This document shows positions 11,674 to 22,810 of a DNA stretch of 64,000 nt, piece after piece. Each line of letters opens with the position of its first letter. Position 1 is the stretch's first letter. The stretch comes from Coptis chinensis (lineage: Eukaryota > Streptophyta > Magnoliopsida > Ranunculales > Ranunculaceae): positions 85,895,501-85,959,500 of the forward strand of contig CM027381.1 of assembly GCA_015680905.1 (NCBI GenBank), written 5' to 3'. The position numbers and the translations under genes are program-made. A model generated the notes under the pieces. That model was given only the letters and a program-made list of their open reading frames with translations, made no database searches and was not told the DNA's origin.

Positions 11674-13072
11674 TGATAAGAGCCCAAAACTGTAGTTTTA
11701 ACCCCTTAATAATCATACTGTTAGACCAATTATGTGAATAATAAGTAAGAGTTAACACCGACATTCTGCTTTTTATGCATTTCGGGCTTCAAAGTCCATT
11801 ATGTGCAGAAATGTACCACTTTTTAGCAAGATACAGAGCAAAAGTCAGCCAGAACTCCGAAAAAGTATCTTCTTTGGACTCGGACACCGAATTGGGCATA
11901 CCTTATGTCAAAACGACCTCGGAAAGAGCTTTGTAATGGTCCAAGCCTTGACCCAATCAGAGGAGCAGAAGTGGACCAAAAGTCTGTGGAAGTCAACTGC
12001 AGCTGAAGAGGCCTTTTGATCGAAAGAATTGGGTTTTGGGCCCGATTCTCCGCCCAAACCCCGGCTCCAAGCCCATGCACGAATTTTGGATCTGAATGTA
12101 TAAGAACAAAAGCTTAAGTCTTTGTTAATGGTAGATAAAGTAGAGAGAAAAATAATAGTTAGCTTAGAATAGAAAGTAGCCATTAAAATAGCTTCTAGAT
12201 CTAGTTTTATTTAATTGTTTTTGATTAAGTATAGTTTCAATATCTAATTCATTTCATTAGATTAAACCTTGAATCTTGTTCTTCATTGGATTAGATCAAT
12301 AAAGTAGTATTCTTTATCCATTTCGATTTTGTCAATTCCAATTCTAGATCTAATTTCAATTCATGTCCTTAGTTCAATTTAGTCATTAAATTAGATTTCA
12401 TTATTGTTTAATTAAATAAATCTCAATGCGTTATATTATGTTTAGTTTTAATCTAAATGGAAATGATTGCGGAATGATTCAAGGCTAAACCTCCATTAGA
12501 GGGGGTTGTGAAGCCTTGATGAAAGCTTGATTCCGATTATCGTAGAGTCGCCGTGATTTTCTATTCCACTCTAGAAATGATTAGTTCACCATGAGAATGG
12601 GTTTAATTGTTCACATGCTAGTTATGAATTGGTAGAAATGCCATGTATAATTAGGGATTAGGAATAACCAATTGTTCTCATGGGCGAGTTCAATTCGGAT
12701 TACTTACGATTTATGTCGTTAGTGGATTAAGTTGAGTTAAGGTGGAATCAATCCCCCTAATTCCTTATCATAGAATCAACGTAACATTCCCTTTAGTTGA
12801 CCGATAAGCGACTAGTTGCATCTTGTGGGTAGTTGCATCGTAGTATAATTCCTTTAAAGTAAAACTCATAGACTTAAAAACGACTAGTTAGATTAGAAAA
12901 CAATCCGCTAGAGAACTAGGAGTGGAACTAACTTCGCATCTACTCCATTCTATTTCGATAGACCTGAGAGTAGAATTCTTTGATAAACTTATAGCATCAA
13001 AATAGTTTAGTTTACTTACGTTTTGAATTCATCGTTTATTTCGTAGGTAAATTAGGCATTTTACGTTTATCA
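11674..13072 (+). repeat. 5' LTR of Athila B (1399 bp)
   Basis: It starts TGATAAGAGCCC and ends GTTTATCA. It is closely similar to the 3' LTR at 22811-24139, but holds about 68 bp near 12445-12515 that the 3' copy lacks. ORFs at 11801-12019 and 11823-12183 are chance frames. Confidence 0.92.
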
Positions 13073-13074
13073 AA

Positions 13075-13087
13075 TGGCGCCGCTACC
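13075..13087 (+). promoter_or_regulatory. Primer binding site of Athila B, tRNA-Asp type
   Basis: TGGCGCCGCTACC begins two bases after the LTR. It agrees with the complement of the tRNA-Asp 3' end over TGGCGCCG and less well beyond. Confidence 0.75.
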
Positions 13088-13618
13088 ATCTTAGTTGCAC
13101 TTTAGCATTGTTTTCATAATAGAATTAGTAATTTTTAAGTCCCATTTCACCCACCCACCCTTGTTTGATTCATAATGTGGTTGTCGCTTCAGCTTTTGGA
13201 AAAATTCATGAAAACGCGAGAAAGCGCGACCGCGCCGAAAGAAAGAGAGCTGACCCGCTTATCTTAATCGGACTTCGCTTATACATCGAAGGCCTACGCT
13301 TCAAAGAGAGCGACCAGCCATATCTTTCGAGCTCGACTTTTGCCTGAAGCGCTACTAAGATAAGATAGAAGCCAGCGCTTTAGCTGGAAATTTCGGATTT
13401 CCACAGCTTTGCTTCGAACTTCGAAAGTTGTCAAGTTTTTCAGTGTTTTATTCTCTTATATACACCGAACACGTACACAAGACGCTATTCATAAGCTTAA
13501 GCAAGGACGCAATTAGGTATTCCTTTCTTCCACACCTCGATCTCCCGTTAGAGGTTTATACTAGTACATCGAATTGTTTGGGGTGTTGCATGTGTAGTTA
13601 AGCTCGACTTAGTCTTGC
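13088..13618 (+). other. Untranslated leader of Athila B
   Basis: It contains a GC-rich block (13180-13430) with words such as AGCGACCAGC and GCCAGCGCTT. These recur in the tandem array at 19690-19965 of the same element. Similar blocks sit in the leaders of A (6130-6330) and C (28560-28770). Confidence 0.65.
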
Positions 13619-15725
13619 ATGAGATTAAGGTCAGTGGTCGCATAAAACACCGAACGTAAATACACAACAACATCAACAATCAAGTCTATCTAGTATACCA
13701 CACACTACACTTCTAACTACTATCACACACACCATACCGATATAATGGGGAAGAAAGAGAGACTCCTCTCTCGGACTTCTACAAAGCCTTGAGCGATAGC
13801 CCCAAATCTTGCATCGTTTCTAGCAGAATCTAACCGGGATTTTCGAATCCCTCCAAATATTTTTAATTTGTTACCCGTGTTTCATGGTTTAGACCATGAA
13901 AAACCTTACCAAAGACACATGTAGGATTGAACAAGTCCTAACAACATTCCACCATCCTACGGTTGGTTCGAACAAATTAAATTAAGCGGTATTCCCTTTC
14001 ACCTTAGCCGATAAGGCGTGCCTTTGGTTAACTGCCCCTAATTAATCGTGGACTCGTGGGCTAAACTTGTTCAAATTGTTTATGGAACATTTTTACCCAC
14101 CCCTAAAGACGGAGGATGAGATGCTTTCTAAGATTCATTTCTTTTCGACAAAATCCTCATGAATCATTTTCAGAGGCTTGGAATCGCTTTCACCGACCGC
14201 TTATAGAGTGTCCACACCATAACTTAGCAAAAGACACGTTAGTTAGGCCTTTTTTTCAAAGGACTTCAACATCACCATAAAGAAGTCCTTGACATAATGA
14301 ATGGGGGGTAGTTTCTTAAGTAAAGGAGCCCCGAGGAGGCTTATAAATTTTTAGAGGATCAAACTAAGCTTAAATAACAACCGGGGGTAGTGATGATATC
14401 CCCCGCTCCGCTAGTTCTTCTTCCACGCTTAAGACTACCAAGTATGTTTGAGGTTAAATCAGATCGAGCTTAAAACTCTAATTGAATCCCTCACTAAAAA
14501 GGTAGATGCCATATCCGTACAACAAAAGCCAATCCCCGTTATGAATGTAAATTCAAATCCATGTAGTTTCGATTTGGAGTCCCGAAAGCATCCCGAATCC
14601 CATCATCCCTATAGCCTATGAACGGGCTTGTTCCATTAATAGTGAACCTAACGCCTGAGAGACAAAATCCCAACTTCGGTTGGAGAAATAACCAAAACGC
14701 CACACATCAAGTGGTACAATAATCAATATGTTAGCCTCACGCAAAGCTTTTAACCAAGCTCCACTACGACAAGGACGTGGTCGTGGTAATTTTAATAATT
14801 ATAACAACCAAGTGCAACACCCCGACAAGGTCAAGCACAAGGTCAATGTAATTATAATAATTATAATGCTAATAGAGGTATCGTTAGGTAAATAATAACT
14901 ATCAAAATCCACCAATAAATAATTCACGGGAAATAGTTCCAAAGAACACCCGTGACCACTACACCCACACAAACCGGATCGCCTTGACACCTTTATACAA
15001 GTGAGCCAAAAAACTTTTTCAAACCATGGCTCAATCCAACCAACAAATTTCTACAATCCGTAACTAATTTAACCCAACGGTTGGCTCAAGATAAAGCCCA
15101 AACCAAAGGTGTGTTTCCAGTGTAACGCATAATACCTAATCCTAAAACAACAAACACAGCCTTTGAGGTAACGGATAATACTAGTAATGAATTTGAAAAT
15201 GTAGGTGAGATAAATGCCATCACCACTCTCCGCTCCGGCAGAGTGGTTGATAACAAAGTAACTATGCCTATAGTTACCCCACCGCACCAAGAGTCTCCTA
15301 CACCGCTATATTACTAGATCTTGAAATAGAAACCCAAGAGCCTACCATCGTAGAGTACCCCGCCACAACACAACCAAAAAAAGCTACGGTAAAACATCCA
15401 GTGATACCATTGCTAAATATAGAGCGAAACCACCGTTTCCACAAAAATTAGCCATGTCAACTAAGGATACAAATTATGAGGAGATTAGGGATGTTTTAAG
15501 AATCTAACTATAAACCTTCCCTTCCTCGAAGCTATTAAAAGCTACCACATCATGCTAAGTTTCTTAAGGAATTGTGTACTACTAGGCGTAAGACAAATAT
15601 ACCAAAAGACGCTTTTTAACGTAACAATTCCCAACCTTATCACCACCATAATGGAATTGTTAAGTACAAGGACCCCGGTCGATCCCTTGTATAATGCACC
15701 TTAGGAGATTCCTATACGACCACGG
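13619..15725 (+). pseudogene. gag of Athila B, frameshifted
   Basis: The start ATG is at 13619-13621, in the same context as copies A and C, and is followed by a stop within about ten codons (MRLRSVVA then stop). The Gag domain is recognisable in pieces: DEMLSKIHF near 14115, then EAWNRFHRPLIECPHHN at about 14175-14225. A linker with WRNN near 14680 and a Gln/Asn-rich section (14780-14880) follow. Its order matches copies A and C. The many stops mean this copy cannot make Gag as given. Confidence 0.85.
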
Positions 15726-15960
15726 CGTTATTAGACACGGGGGCTAGTGTTAACTTACTCCCATTTTATTTGTATAGACAAATAGGTCTAGACAAAATGC
15801 AACCCCACTAAAAATGCGTTGCAATTAGTCGATCGGTCTATTAAACCCCTAGGGGTGTAGTTAAAAATGTGCTTGTAAAAGTGCAGGATTTCTACTATCC
15901 GCTGATTTTGTAGTCCTCGATCAGGTAAGTCGCTAACCACTCGTGTCCGATCATTTTAGG
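15726..15960 (+). pseudogene. Protease of Athila B
   Basis: ALLDTGASVNLLP is readable from 15725, with the DTGAS codons at 15734-15748. This is the active site of retroviral-type aspartic proteases. The frame breaks within 100 bases after it. Confidence 0.8.
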
Positions 15961-15996
15961 GCGTCCTTTCTTGGCAACCCGCCACGCGCTCATTAA

Positions 15997-16461
15997 TTGC
16001 CGCGGATGGTTCAATGTCCATGTCTTTTGGCCATCTTGCTGTTGAAGTCAATGTTTTTAAAACAAGGACACAAGCATCCGATTCGATATATGGATGGAGA
16101 GGTTAGCATGATCGAGAGCTTTGCTCGAGATTATTTCAACAACACGTTCCATGATGATCATATGCCCAAAATTCTTTCCTTTGGAAAGTTAGACTCCAAT
16201 ATTTTCATTCCTACACTAGTCGATACACATGTTATTGACGAGGATGGGATAGATGACTTTCTCAAAGACGCAGAGGACTACCATAGTAATGTGGATATGA
16301 CCAATCTAGATGGGGAATTCGATGAGTTTCTTCGAGTAGGTGACAATTCACCCTATCAAGAACTAACTTGCACAACAACCACCTCGATGCCCCTCCTTCC
16401 ACCCTTTCAAAGGAATCTCGAGTTTGCACTCGATCCTGTTGTTTCTTCTCAGGCTTCATAA
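15997..16461 (+). pseudogene. Linker ORF between protease and missing polymerase in Athila B
   Basis: An open frame of 154 codons, rich in Asp, Glu and Phe (for example DYFNNTFHDDHMPK). It sits where the protease-reverse transcriptase linker of the family lies (about 2950-3500 in copy A). It has no catalytic motif I can name. It ends right where the polymerase block should start. Confidence 0.55.
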
Positions 16462-17560
16462 TTTTTAAATCCTCCTAGCAAACGGATACTTCCGGAAGGA
16501 CAACCTATTTGACACCTTCATTTTTCAGAATTGAGGAGTCCACACACACAATGAATGAGTTCGATGCTAAAACCACATCCATCATTTGTACAAGCCTTTC
16601 TCTAAAACTTATCCATATCCACCATATCCTTCACAACCATTCACTTTTCCACACTTATTTACTAGTACACACACTCATTCAAGAATGAAAAGAAGGTGCA
16701 TGATAGGTTACACAATAGGGTTATCCGACTTCGTTTTGGATTCCACTAAGTCGCGGTCGAGGAAATCTTGGTGTTTCATTGTGTTTGGATATGTTTCCTC
16801 GATATTTATTTATGGAATGATCCACAACTATTTTCGGTTGTTGTTGATATATGATCAACTGCATGTTCATACATATGTTTTAGATAAAGTCTTGAGTATC
16901 CGACTATAAACGACTCAAATTTCTGTGTTGGTGCATTTCCTTTCATTCCAATATATTGGTGAGTGCACCATTAAGGTAACCGGACCCTCCCTATGGAGTG
17001 TGTGGGTGGCGTGTAAGTACGGATCCTAAGTCCACGGTTCACATAGTTCACGTTTTCCACTCTTGCATGTTTTTCGGATTTTTAGTCATGTTTCTATGGT
17101 GTGAATTATGTCTTTATTGCTTATTGTTTTTCCTTCTAAAACTAAAATAAAAAAATAAAATAAAAAATAAAATAAAATAAACATAGTAATCTATGAAGTC
17201 TCGGGAATCTGACTTTAAAAGACCATCGCTAAAACAAATTTTCTAAGCTTCGTTGTAAAAAATTTGTTTGGGGTGGGTGTGTTGTGTTTCTGTACTAAAA
17301 TGTTTTATGTCCCATTAGAGTTGCTTAGGCCGCTTTTATTGTATTACGATTCTGGATTGACATGATCTATTCATTTAGATTTCATTCGTTCGCGATAACT
17401 TACGTCATGCACGCATTCGAGAGACGTTTTCCACTATCTCGTATGTCATCGAAGTCGGAATAGAGTGTTTTATGGATCATTGGATAGGAAATTCTCTCCT
17501 GATCATTTCCATATCTCATTTGCAAAAATCGGACATGTAACGAAGCGGGAATTTTGATTT
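16462..17560 (+). other. Deletion junction and post-integrase DNA of Athila B
   Basis: Positions 16950-17060 match the reverse complement of 100-240 in copy A, which lies after integrase there. The ORF at 16586-16909 has no domain I recognise. A polypurine-tract-like motif, TTTGTTTGGGGTGGG, is at about 17263. Confidence 0.6.
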
Positions 17561-19100
17561 GAAATTCGCGAAAAAATCGAAAAAAATCAAAATTTCGATT
17601 TTGGGCTTGGGTCCAACCAGCTTCACACCAGCCCATGGAGAAGCTTCCGCTTTACATTCTCACGCAACAGTTCATCTTTTCCATCTTCCACCGCCATTAA
17701 CAACCTCCAAACCTAGAAAAATCAAAATTAAAAAGAAATACCATAAACCCACGCCAAAAATCAAACCCCAACCCCAAATCGACTTCAAACACCAATCAAA
17801 ACAAAATCCACCAATTTAACCCAACAAAAACGACCAAAATTTCAAAAATTTGTTGCTCCGCCGCCACCATACCACCACCACAACTTTTCCTTAGGTCGGT
17901 CAAGTTAATCCACCACCACCACATCATATTTAGACCCTCACTCCATTCCAAACACTAGATGGCTCAACGAATTATTCCGAGCAAAGTGTTCATCGCCGAC
18001 CATTTCGCTACCGCTTTTACGTGACGAAATGGCTAGTAGAGACTGGAGTAGTTCAGGGTACTTTAACCGAGGACTTCTATCACTTAAGACTTGGTCGACG
18101 GTTCTATAACACCGTGGAGTTGGAGGGAGTAAGATTTTTGTGTTGGTGAGGAAGAAGAAGAGGAGGAGTTGACTACGGGATTTGTTGGTCGAGATTCTAG
18201 GCATTCCGCCTAGAATCAATCTCGATGCCGCTTTTACAGGATCCCCGTTTGACGGGTTGAGCCGTTGATGGGCGCATCGGTCATCAATGGGAGCTACAAT
18301 CCAAACTCCCATCAGGCGCCAGGCATCCTCGAGGACCAACCAACCGGGCTACAGCCAAATGGATTGGCCGGAATGTCCCAGGCAAGGACAAGGTCGATGA
18401 CATCGGTCGACTGCCTCCACGCCCTATGGATACTCCAGAGCGGAAGTACGATTTTCAGATCCCGGAGTTTTTGGTCAACATGATCGAGGTTGGGACGGTC
18501 GTTGGCACCTCTTCCGCGGCTTATCACTAAGATCATGTTGAAGATGAAGGCAACTCCCGCCGGAGGATTTACATTACCCTCGCACGGAACCCGCGTATCT
18601 ATAGGGAGTGTGTCCAACAAGTCTGGAAATTGCCCGAGGATAGGGAACGGAATGAAGAGGGAGGTGGGGGGGCCAGGATGATTCGGAGGAGGATGAGGAG
18701 GATGGCACTTGCTTTGATAACGGATGCCTTCCGAGGTGTTGGTCCGATGCCGAGCGCATGACTATGCTACATAGGGGCACGCGTTCACTCAACACTCTCT
18801 GTCTGCGACCTCCGGACTCGGACAGCGACCATTCACCACAACTTCGAGATCCGCGACCAGGGAGGATGAGAGATGGGAGCTTGGCGAGGATCGAGATGGA
18901 AGAAGCCCGGTTTAAGTGGAGTGGATATGCTAGCACGCTTCCCACCTCGACGGACTCGCCTCGAGGACACAGACTACTAGGCATGAGCGCCGTCCGCCTA
19001 AGGACGATCTTCTGCCGACCTTCGAGCCCGTGAGCCACCACTGAAGTTCAGTGCCCTCCACCACCAATGGCGCAGGTGTTTAGAGAGGATGAGGAGTGAT
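17561..19100 (+). pseudogene. Decayed GC-rich third-ORF (env-position) region of Athila B
   Basis: Athila elements often carry a further ORF between integrase and the 3' LTR. Here a GC-rich block (about 17940-19050) reads on the plus strand, with frame changes, as pieces such as TKWLVETGVVQGTL (near 18025), GRRFYNTVELEGVRFL (near 18090), RKYDFQIPEFLVNMIEVGT (near 18440) and IYRECVQQVWKL (near 18600). I cannot assign a family with certainty; position is the main argument. The minus-strand frames here (17938-18339, 18312-18620, 18574-19041) look like shadows. Confidence 0.45.
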
Positions 19101-19261
19101 ATTCCCTTTTTTTATGTTTTAGTAGTTGTTGTTTTATTTACTTTTGTTGTCTTTATTGTAATGTAATTTTATTTCAAGAATGTGAATTTTGTAGTGATAA
19201 TTCAATGAAAATTTTAATATAAAGGGTTATTTTCAGTTTGTGTGTTTGTCTCATATTAATC

Positions 19262-19294
19262 CCACCTTCCAAACTTGTTTGGGGGGTGGTTTGA
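19262..19294 (+). promoter_or_regulatory. Internal polypurine-tract-like motif of Athila B
   Basis: CTTGTTTGGGGGGTGGTTTGATCA closely copies the true tract and LTR start at 22796-22815 (GTTTGGGGGTGGTTTGATAA). Two weaker copies are near 17263 and 21200. Confidence 0.55.
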
Positions 19295-19689
19295 TCATTT
19301 CACGCTTTATTTTTTTAAAAAACCCTAGTGTTAGAATTTATCGGAGTAAGGTGAAAATATGGTCCGATAGGCATATCTATGATTGAGAATCATTGTAGGA
19401 TGAAATCTAGATTAAATAGGTACATTCAGTCATAATATCCAAATAAGAGATCCGGGTTTGAATTAGAATCCGTGATATGAGTTGTTTCCGCTGAAGTTTG
19501 GAAATTTTAGGATTCTAAACCGAAATTAGTTTTGGCAACTTTCCCGATCCATTCTAGCAACTTTAAGCCTATATAAACTTGATACAATCTATCCTCACAA
19601 CTCACACTACACCTAAACTCCATCACTCACCCCTTCAAACCCGCGATTCCCACGTTTCGACTTCATTTTTTCGCATTCTGCGAATCTTT

Positions 19690-19965
19690 CGGCGCCAGCG
19701 CTCTAAAGTTGGCCTTCAGCCTAAAAATTCTGTCGGAAAAATTTGTCGCGGGCGCCACGCTTCTAGTCGAGCGACCAGCTTAAGTTAATGGAAATCAAAA
19801 ATACAAAGAGCGCCAGCGCTTCTAGTCGAGCGACCAGCGCTAAGTTATTGGAAATCAAAATACAAAAGGCCTAGCGCTTCTAGTCGAAGCCGACCGGCGC
19901 TAAGTTCGGAAATCAAAAATACAAAGCGCCGCGCTTCTAAGTTGAAGCGCGCCAGCGCCCGACTT
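19690..19965 (+). repeat. Tandem repeat, about 58 bp x 4-5, in the 3' region of Athila B
   Basis: Units share GCGCCAGCGCTTCTAGTCGA, then GCGACCAGCGCTAAGTT, then GGAAATCAAAAATACAAA. They begin near 19692, 19747, 19810, 19868 and 19926; the first and last are diverged. Each unit holds two AGCGCT palindromes that could pair. Related words occur in the leader at 13290-13390. Confidence 0.8.
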
Positions 19966-20014
19966 CTCGGACCGAAATTTTCCAGTTTTTCGTAGTGAAG
20001 TTTCGGATCATTAA

Positions 20015-20603
20015 GTGAGCTATTCAAAGCGTAATTTTGAGATGACATCTCCAATATTGATACCGAAATCTTTCGAAGATTTGTTCCAAAGCACTACTTA
20101 CGGTGCTTGGTTTCGCGAGGTGATCACATATGTTGGCTGGGAACCTCTTATGGTAAGACCGGCTGAACTTTATTCTCCAGCACTTGCATATTATTTTTAT
20201 AATAACTGCATTTTCTTTGAGAGACCGGATGGAGAACAAGTGTTCTCCATCAACATTGACGATGAACCAATGGAGATTACCAGGTTCTTGCTAGCATTTG
20301 TTCTTGGACTTGCTATGCTGGCCGAGATACAAGACCCATGGTGCTATTGGGTCGATAATATGCATGTCTACACCTATGAAGTCTTTGCACGAGGCTTATG
20401 GGGCAGGCATTTTTCAGATTGAGGACCGAGGGGACTATAACGTTGTTCTTGGTAGCCCTGTCCATGAACATAGGAACTGTTATGTTTTGGATAATGCTAA
20501 ACATTTTAGGGGGGAATGGCGCTTTTCTTCCGTGAATGACGCCACTTGCAGCGTTTTCCTTTGCTTTAGCCAACGGACGCCCGATTCTATGACCTTCCCT
20601 TAA
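20015..20603 (+). pseudogene. Unassigned ORF in the 3' region of Athila B, one frameshift
   Basis: A 135-codon frame (20015-20422), rich in Tyr, Phe and Trp, contains TTYGAWFREVITYVGWEP and runs into a second frame (20298-20603) after a shift near 20395. It lies in the position of the extra Athila ORF downstream of pol. I do not recognise a domain. It could be part of the same third ORF as the block at 17940-19050, split by the tandem array. Confidence 0.45.
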
Positions 20604-22795
20604 CTTTGATGTCTAGTTTAGCACGAGCTTTATACCATGAGGCATAAGTACCTTCTTATGCCTGTTTTAATTTCACCTAATTATGCTATGTTTCTTTTCC
20701 GCTTTTTTTGTACACGTTTTCACGGATTGGATTAAGGTAGACACGGTCGACCCACCAATAGTATTATTCGATCTTTCCCGTGCAATGACTTGGCATGGGT
20801 GGCGGATCAACCTCACCAGTTGCACCCTACACCCCATCAGACCAAGTGGCACTTAATAGGTTAGCAACCATAGATGATAAATGGCGTGAAGCCCGCAAAT
20901 TATCATAGCATGGCAGATCGCTGAAGGAACCCTCACTTCTTTATAGAAGTAGAGGATGATGAAGATGACCTAATAACAACGGAGTGGAGGTAAGTTTTAG
21001 TTTCGTTAGTGTCCGCTTATGTCCCAAGCAATTTAATTATGTTAACCCCATAATGGGTGGAACTCTTTATAGCAAGGCGTCGTTTTTATTTCCTATATTA
21101 GACGCGTTCTAACCTTGTTTTGTAGATGTTTTCGAATTTCACGCTTCAATGGTATTTTCCTACCCTCTTTATTTAAATGCTTTGAGGACAAAGCATGCTT
21201 TTGTTTGGGGGCATAGAATCACGTGTAATTAAGACATCCTGTTAGGATATAGATATATATAATATGCATTTGTTTTCTAGTTAAAATTTCAATAATTTAA
21301 AAATATAAATAAATAAGTTTATGCTATATACACTTAGGAATATTGGTATTGTTTTCTTTTCTCCATGCTCTTAACAATCTAGAAGTCTCACATAGTTGTT
21401 GCATCGTAATAATTGTTAGAAACTTAGGTTAATAATGCGACGTAATAATCTTTGCATCTATCTATAAATATATTACATGAGTATCTATGATTGTTAGCAA
21501 GAGAAGTTTCAAATCTAGGCTAGAGTACTTATTCTACAAATCGCGGAGAATATAGCCTAAAGCCTTTATATGAGCTTTAAACATTTGAGAAATGACACAA
21601 AGGAGAAGTAAAATCGGATAGAGAAATCACACGTCCACTTGCTTGATCACTAAACCATATCCTAAGTGAGAATTTAGACCGCTTCTTTGGATCGATATAG
21701 CCGTAAATTCAAACCTATGAATTATTTTCCGCTAGTCACCACTCGAGCCTTTTTCATTAGCCCTTCCATAAACCACAATTCCTTTACCCCGTTACAAAAA
21801 AAAAAAAAACAAAAAAAAAAAAAAATAAATCAACCTACCCAATTTAGAATAAGTCCGAGAATAGAATGAGTGAAGAAAGAAGAAGAGAAAACCCTGTGTA
21901 AACAAAAATTGTTACTTGCTCGTAAAATAAAGAAAAGAAGTTTCCATCCAAAGAAAAGAAAAATAAAAATAAAATAAAAAAAACTCCAAAAAATAGAATA
22001 AAAAGGAGTCAAAAGCCAAGGAAAAGAAAAAAAAAAAAATACGGCCTAAGGATGGAAACAAAGTGTAGAAGCAAAAAGAAAATAACAAGGTTTTCTAAGT
22101 TACATAATCTAAGACTCTATTATCTCAGACTTGTCCTTTTGAATATCCATTTCCTTCCTTCTTAAACCATCTCCTAATCCCCCGTGAACACCTAATAAAG
22201 ACCTCTAAAGCTCAATTAGGAATAGGTTAGTGTGATAGTAAGTGGGGATGTGTTTGATCGACCCGCTTCCTTGTTGTCATTATGAGATTGTAAGGTAAAG
22301 TGTGCCCACTGTATTAATCGGAGTAACGTAAACTTGAGTGAAAAATCGAGTGTTGTTTCTTGACTATTATTGTGAGAACCTACTTAAGGACGCTATTTAT
22401 TCCGAAGTTCTCGAAAACAAACCCGCTAAACATTTGATAGTACTACTCATCAGATATATGTGTATTGTAGATGATTGATTATTATGCATATATTAACTTA
22501 GGGTTTTGACCGGGTTATTCTGATGTAATTGCTAGAGAGATGTATAGATAGTTGAGCATGAATAAGGAAACAATAGTTTTATTTTCTTAGTCGTCAGAAG
22601 ATAGATGAAGTTCATGAAGTACCTTCATCGGAAAACTCTCACGAGGTTATAACTCGTCCACTAGGGGAATTCCTAGTGGTTTAAGGCCTTGTTGCATATG
22701 GTCAATGCAATCGCGACTCAATAAACGAGTAGTTAGAACTCCATTTTTGGTCACTTATTCTAATTTTCATATTTGCTTGAGGACAAGCAAAATGT
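20604..22795 (+). other. 3' non-coding region of Athila B
   Basis: AT-rich DNA. A-rich tracts occur at 21795-21830, 21945-22000 and 22020-22045. GAGGACAAAGCATGCTTTTG followed by TTTGGGGG at about 21182-21212 imitates the polypurine-tract context used at 22775-22810. The ORFs here are poly-A/T artefacts. Confidence 0.65.
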
Positions 22796-22810
22796 CGTTT
22801 GGGGGTGGTT
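22796..22810 (+). promoter_or_regulatory. Polypurine tract of Athila B
   Basis: GTTTGGGGGTGGTT lies directly before the 3' LTR start at 22811 and would prime plus-strand synthesis. GAGGACAAGCAAAATG, just upstream, belongs to the same conserved context. Confidence 0.7.

Noticed and set aside
11801..12183. Overlapping ORFs repeated in every LTR (also 7437-7789, 22938-23320, 29885-30291)
   Set aside because: They recur only because the LTR recurs, and frames differ between copies.
13075..13087. tRNA-Asp gene
   Set aside because: Only the 3'-end complement is present; it is a retrotransposon primer site.
17938..19041. Minus-strand ORFs of 102-155 codons in the GC-rich block of Athila B
   Set aside because: GC-rich DNA lowers stop frequency. 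The plus strand carries the better, family-like pieces, and no domain is visible on the minus strand.
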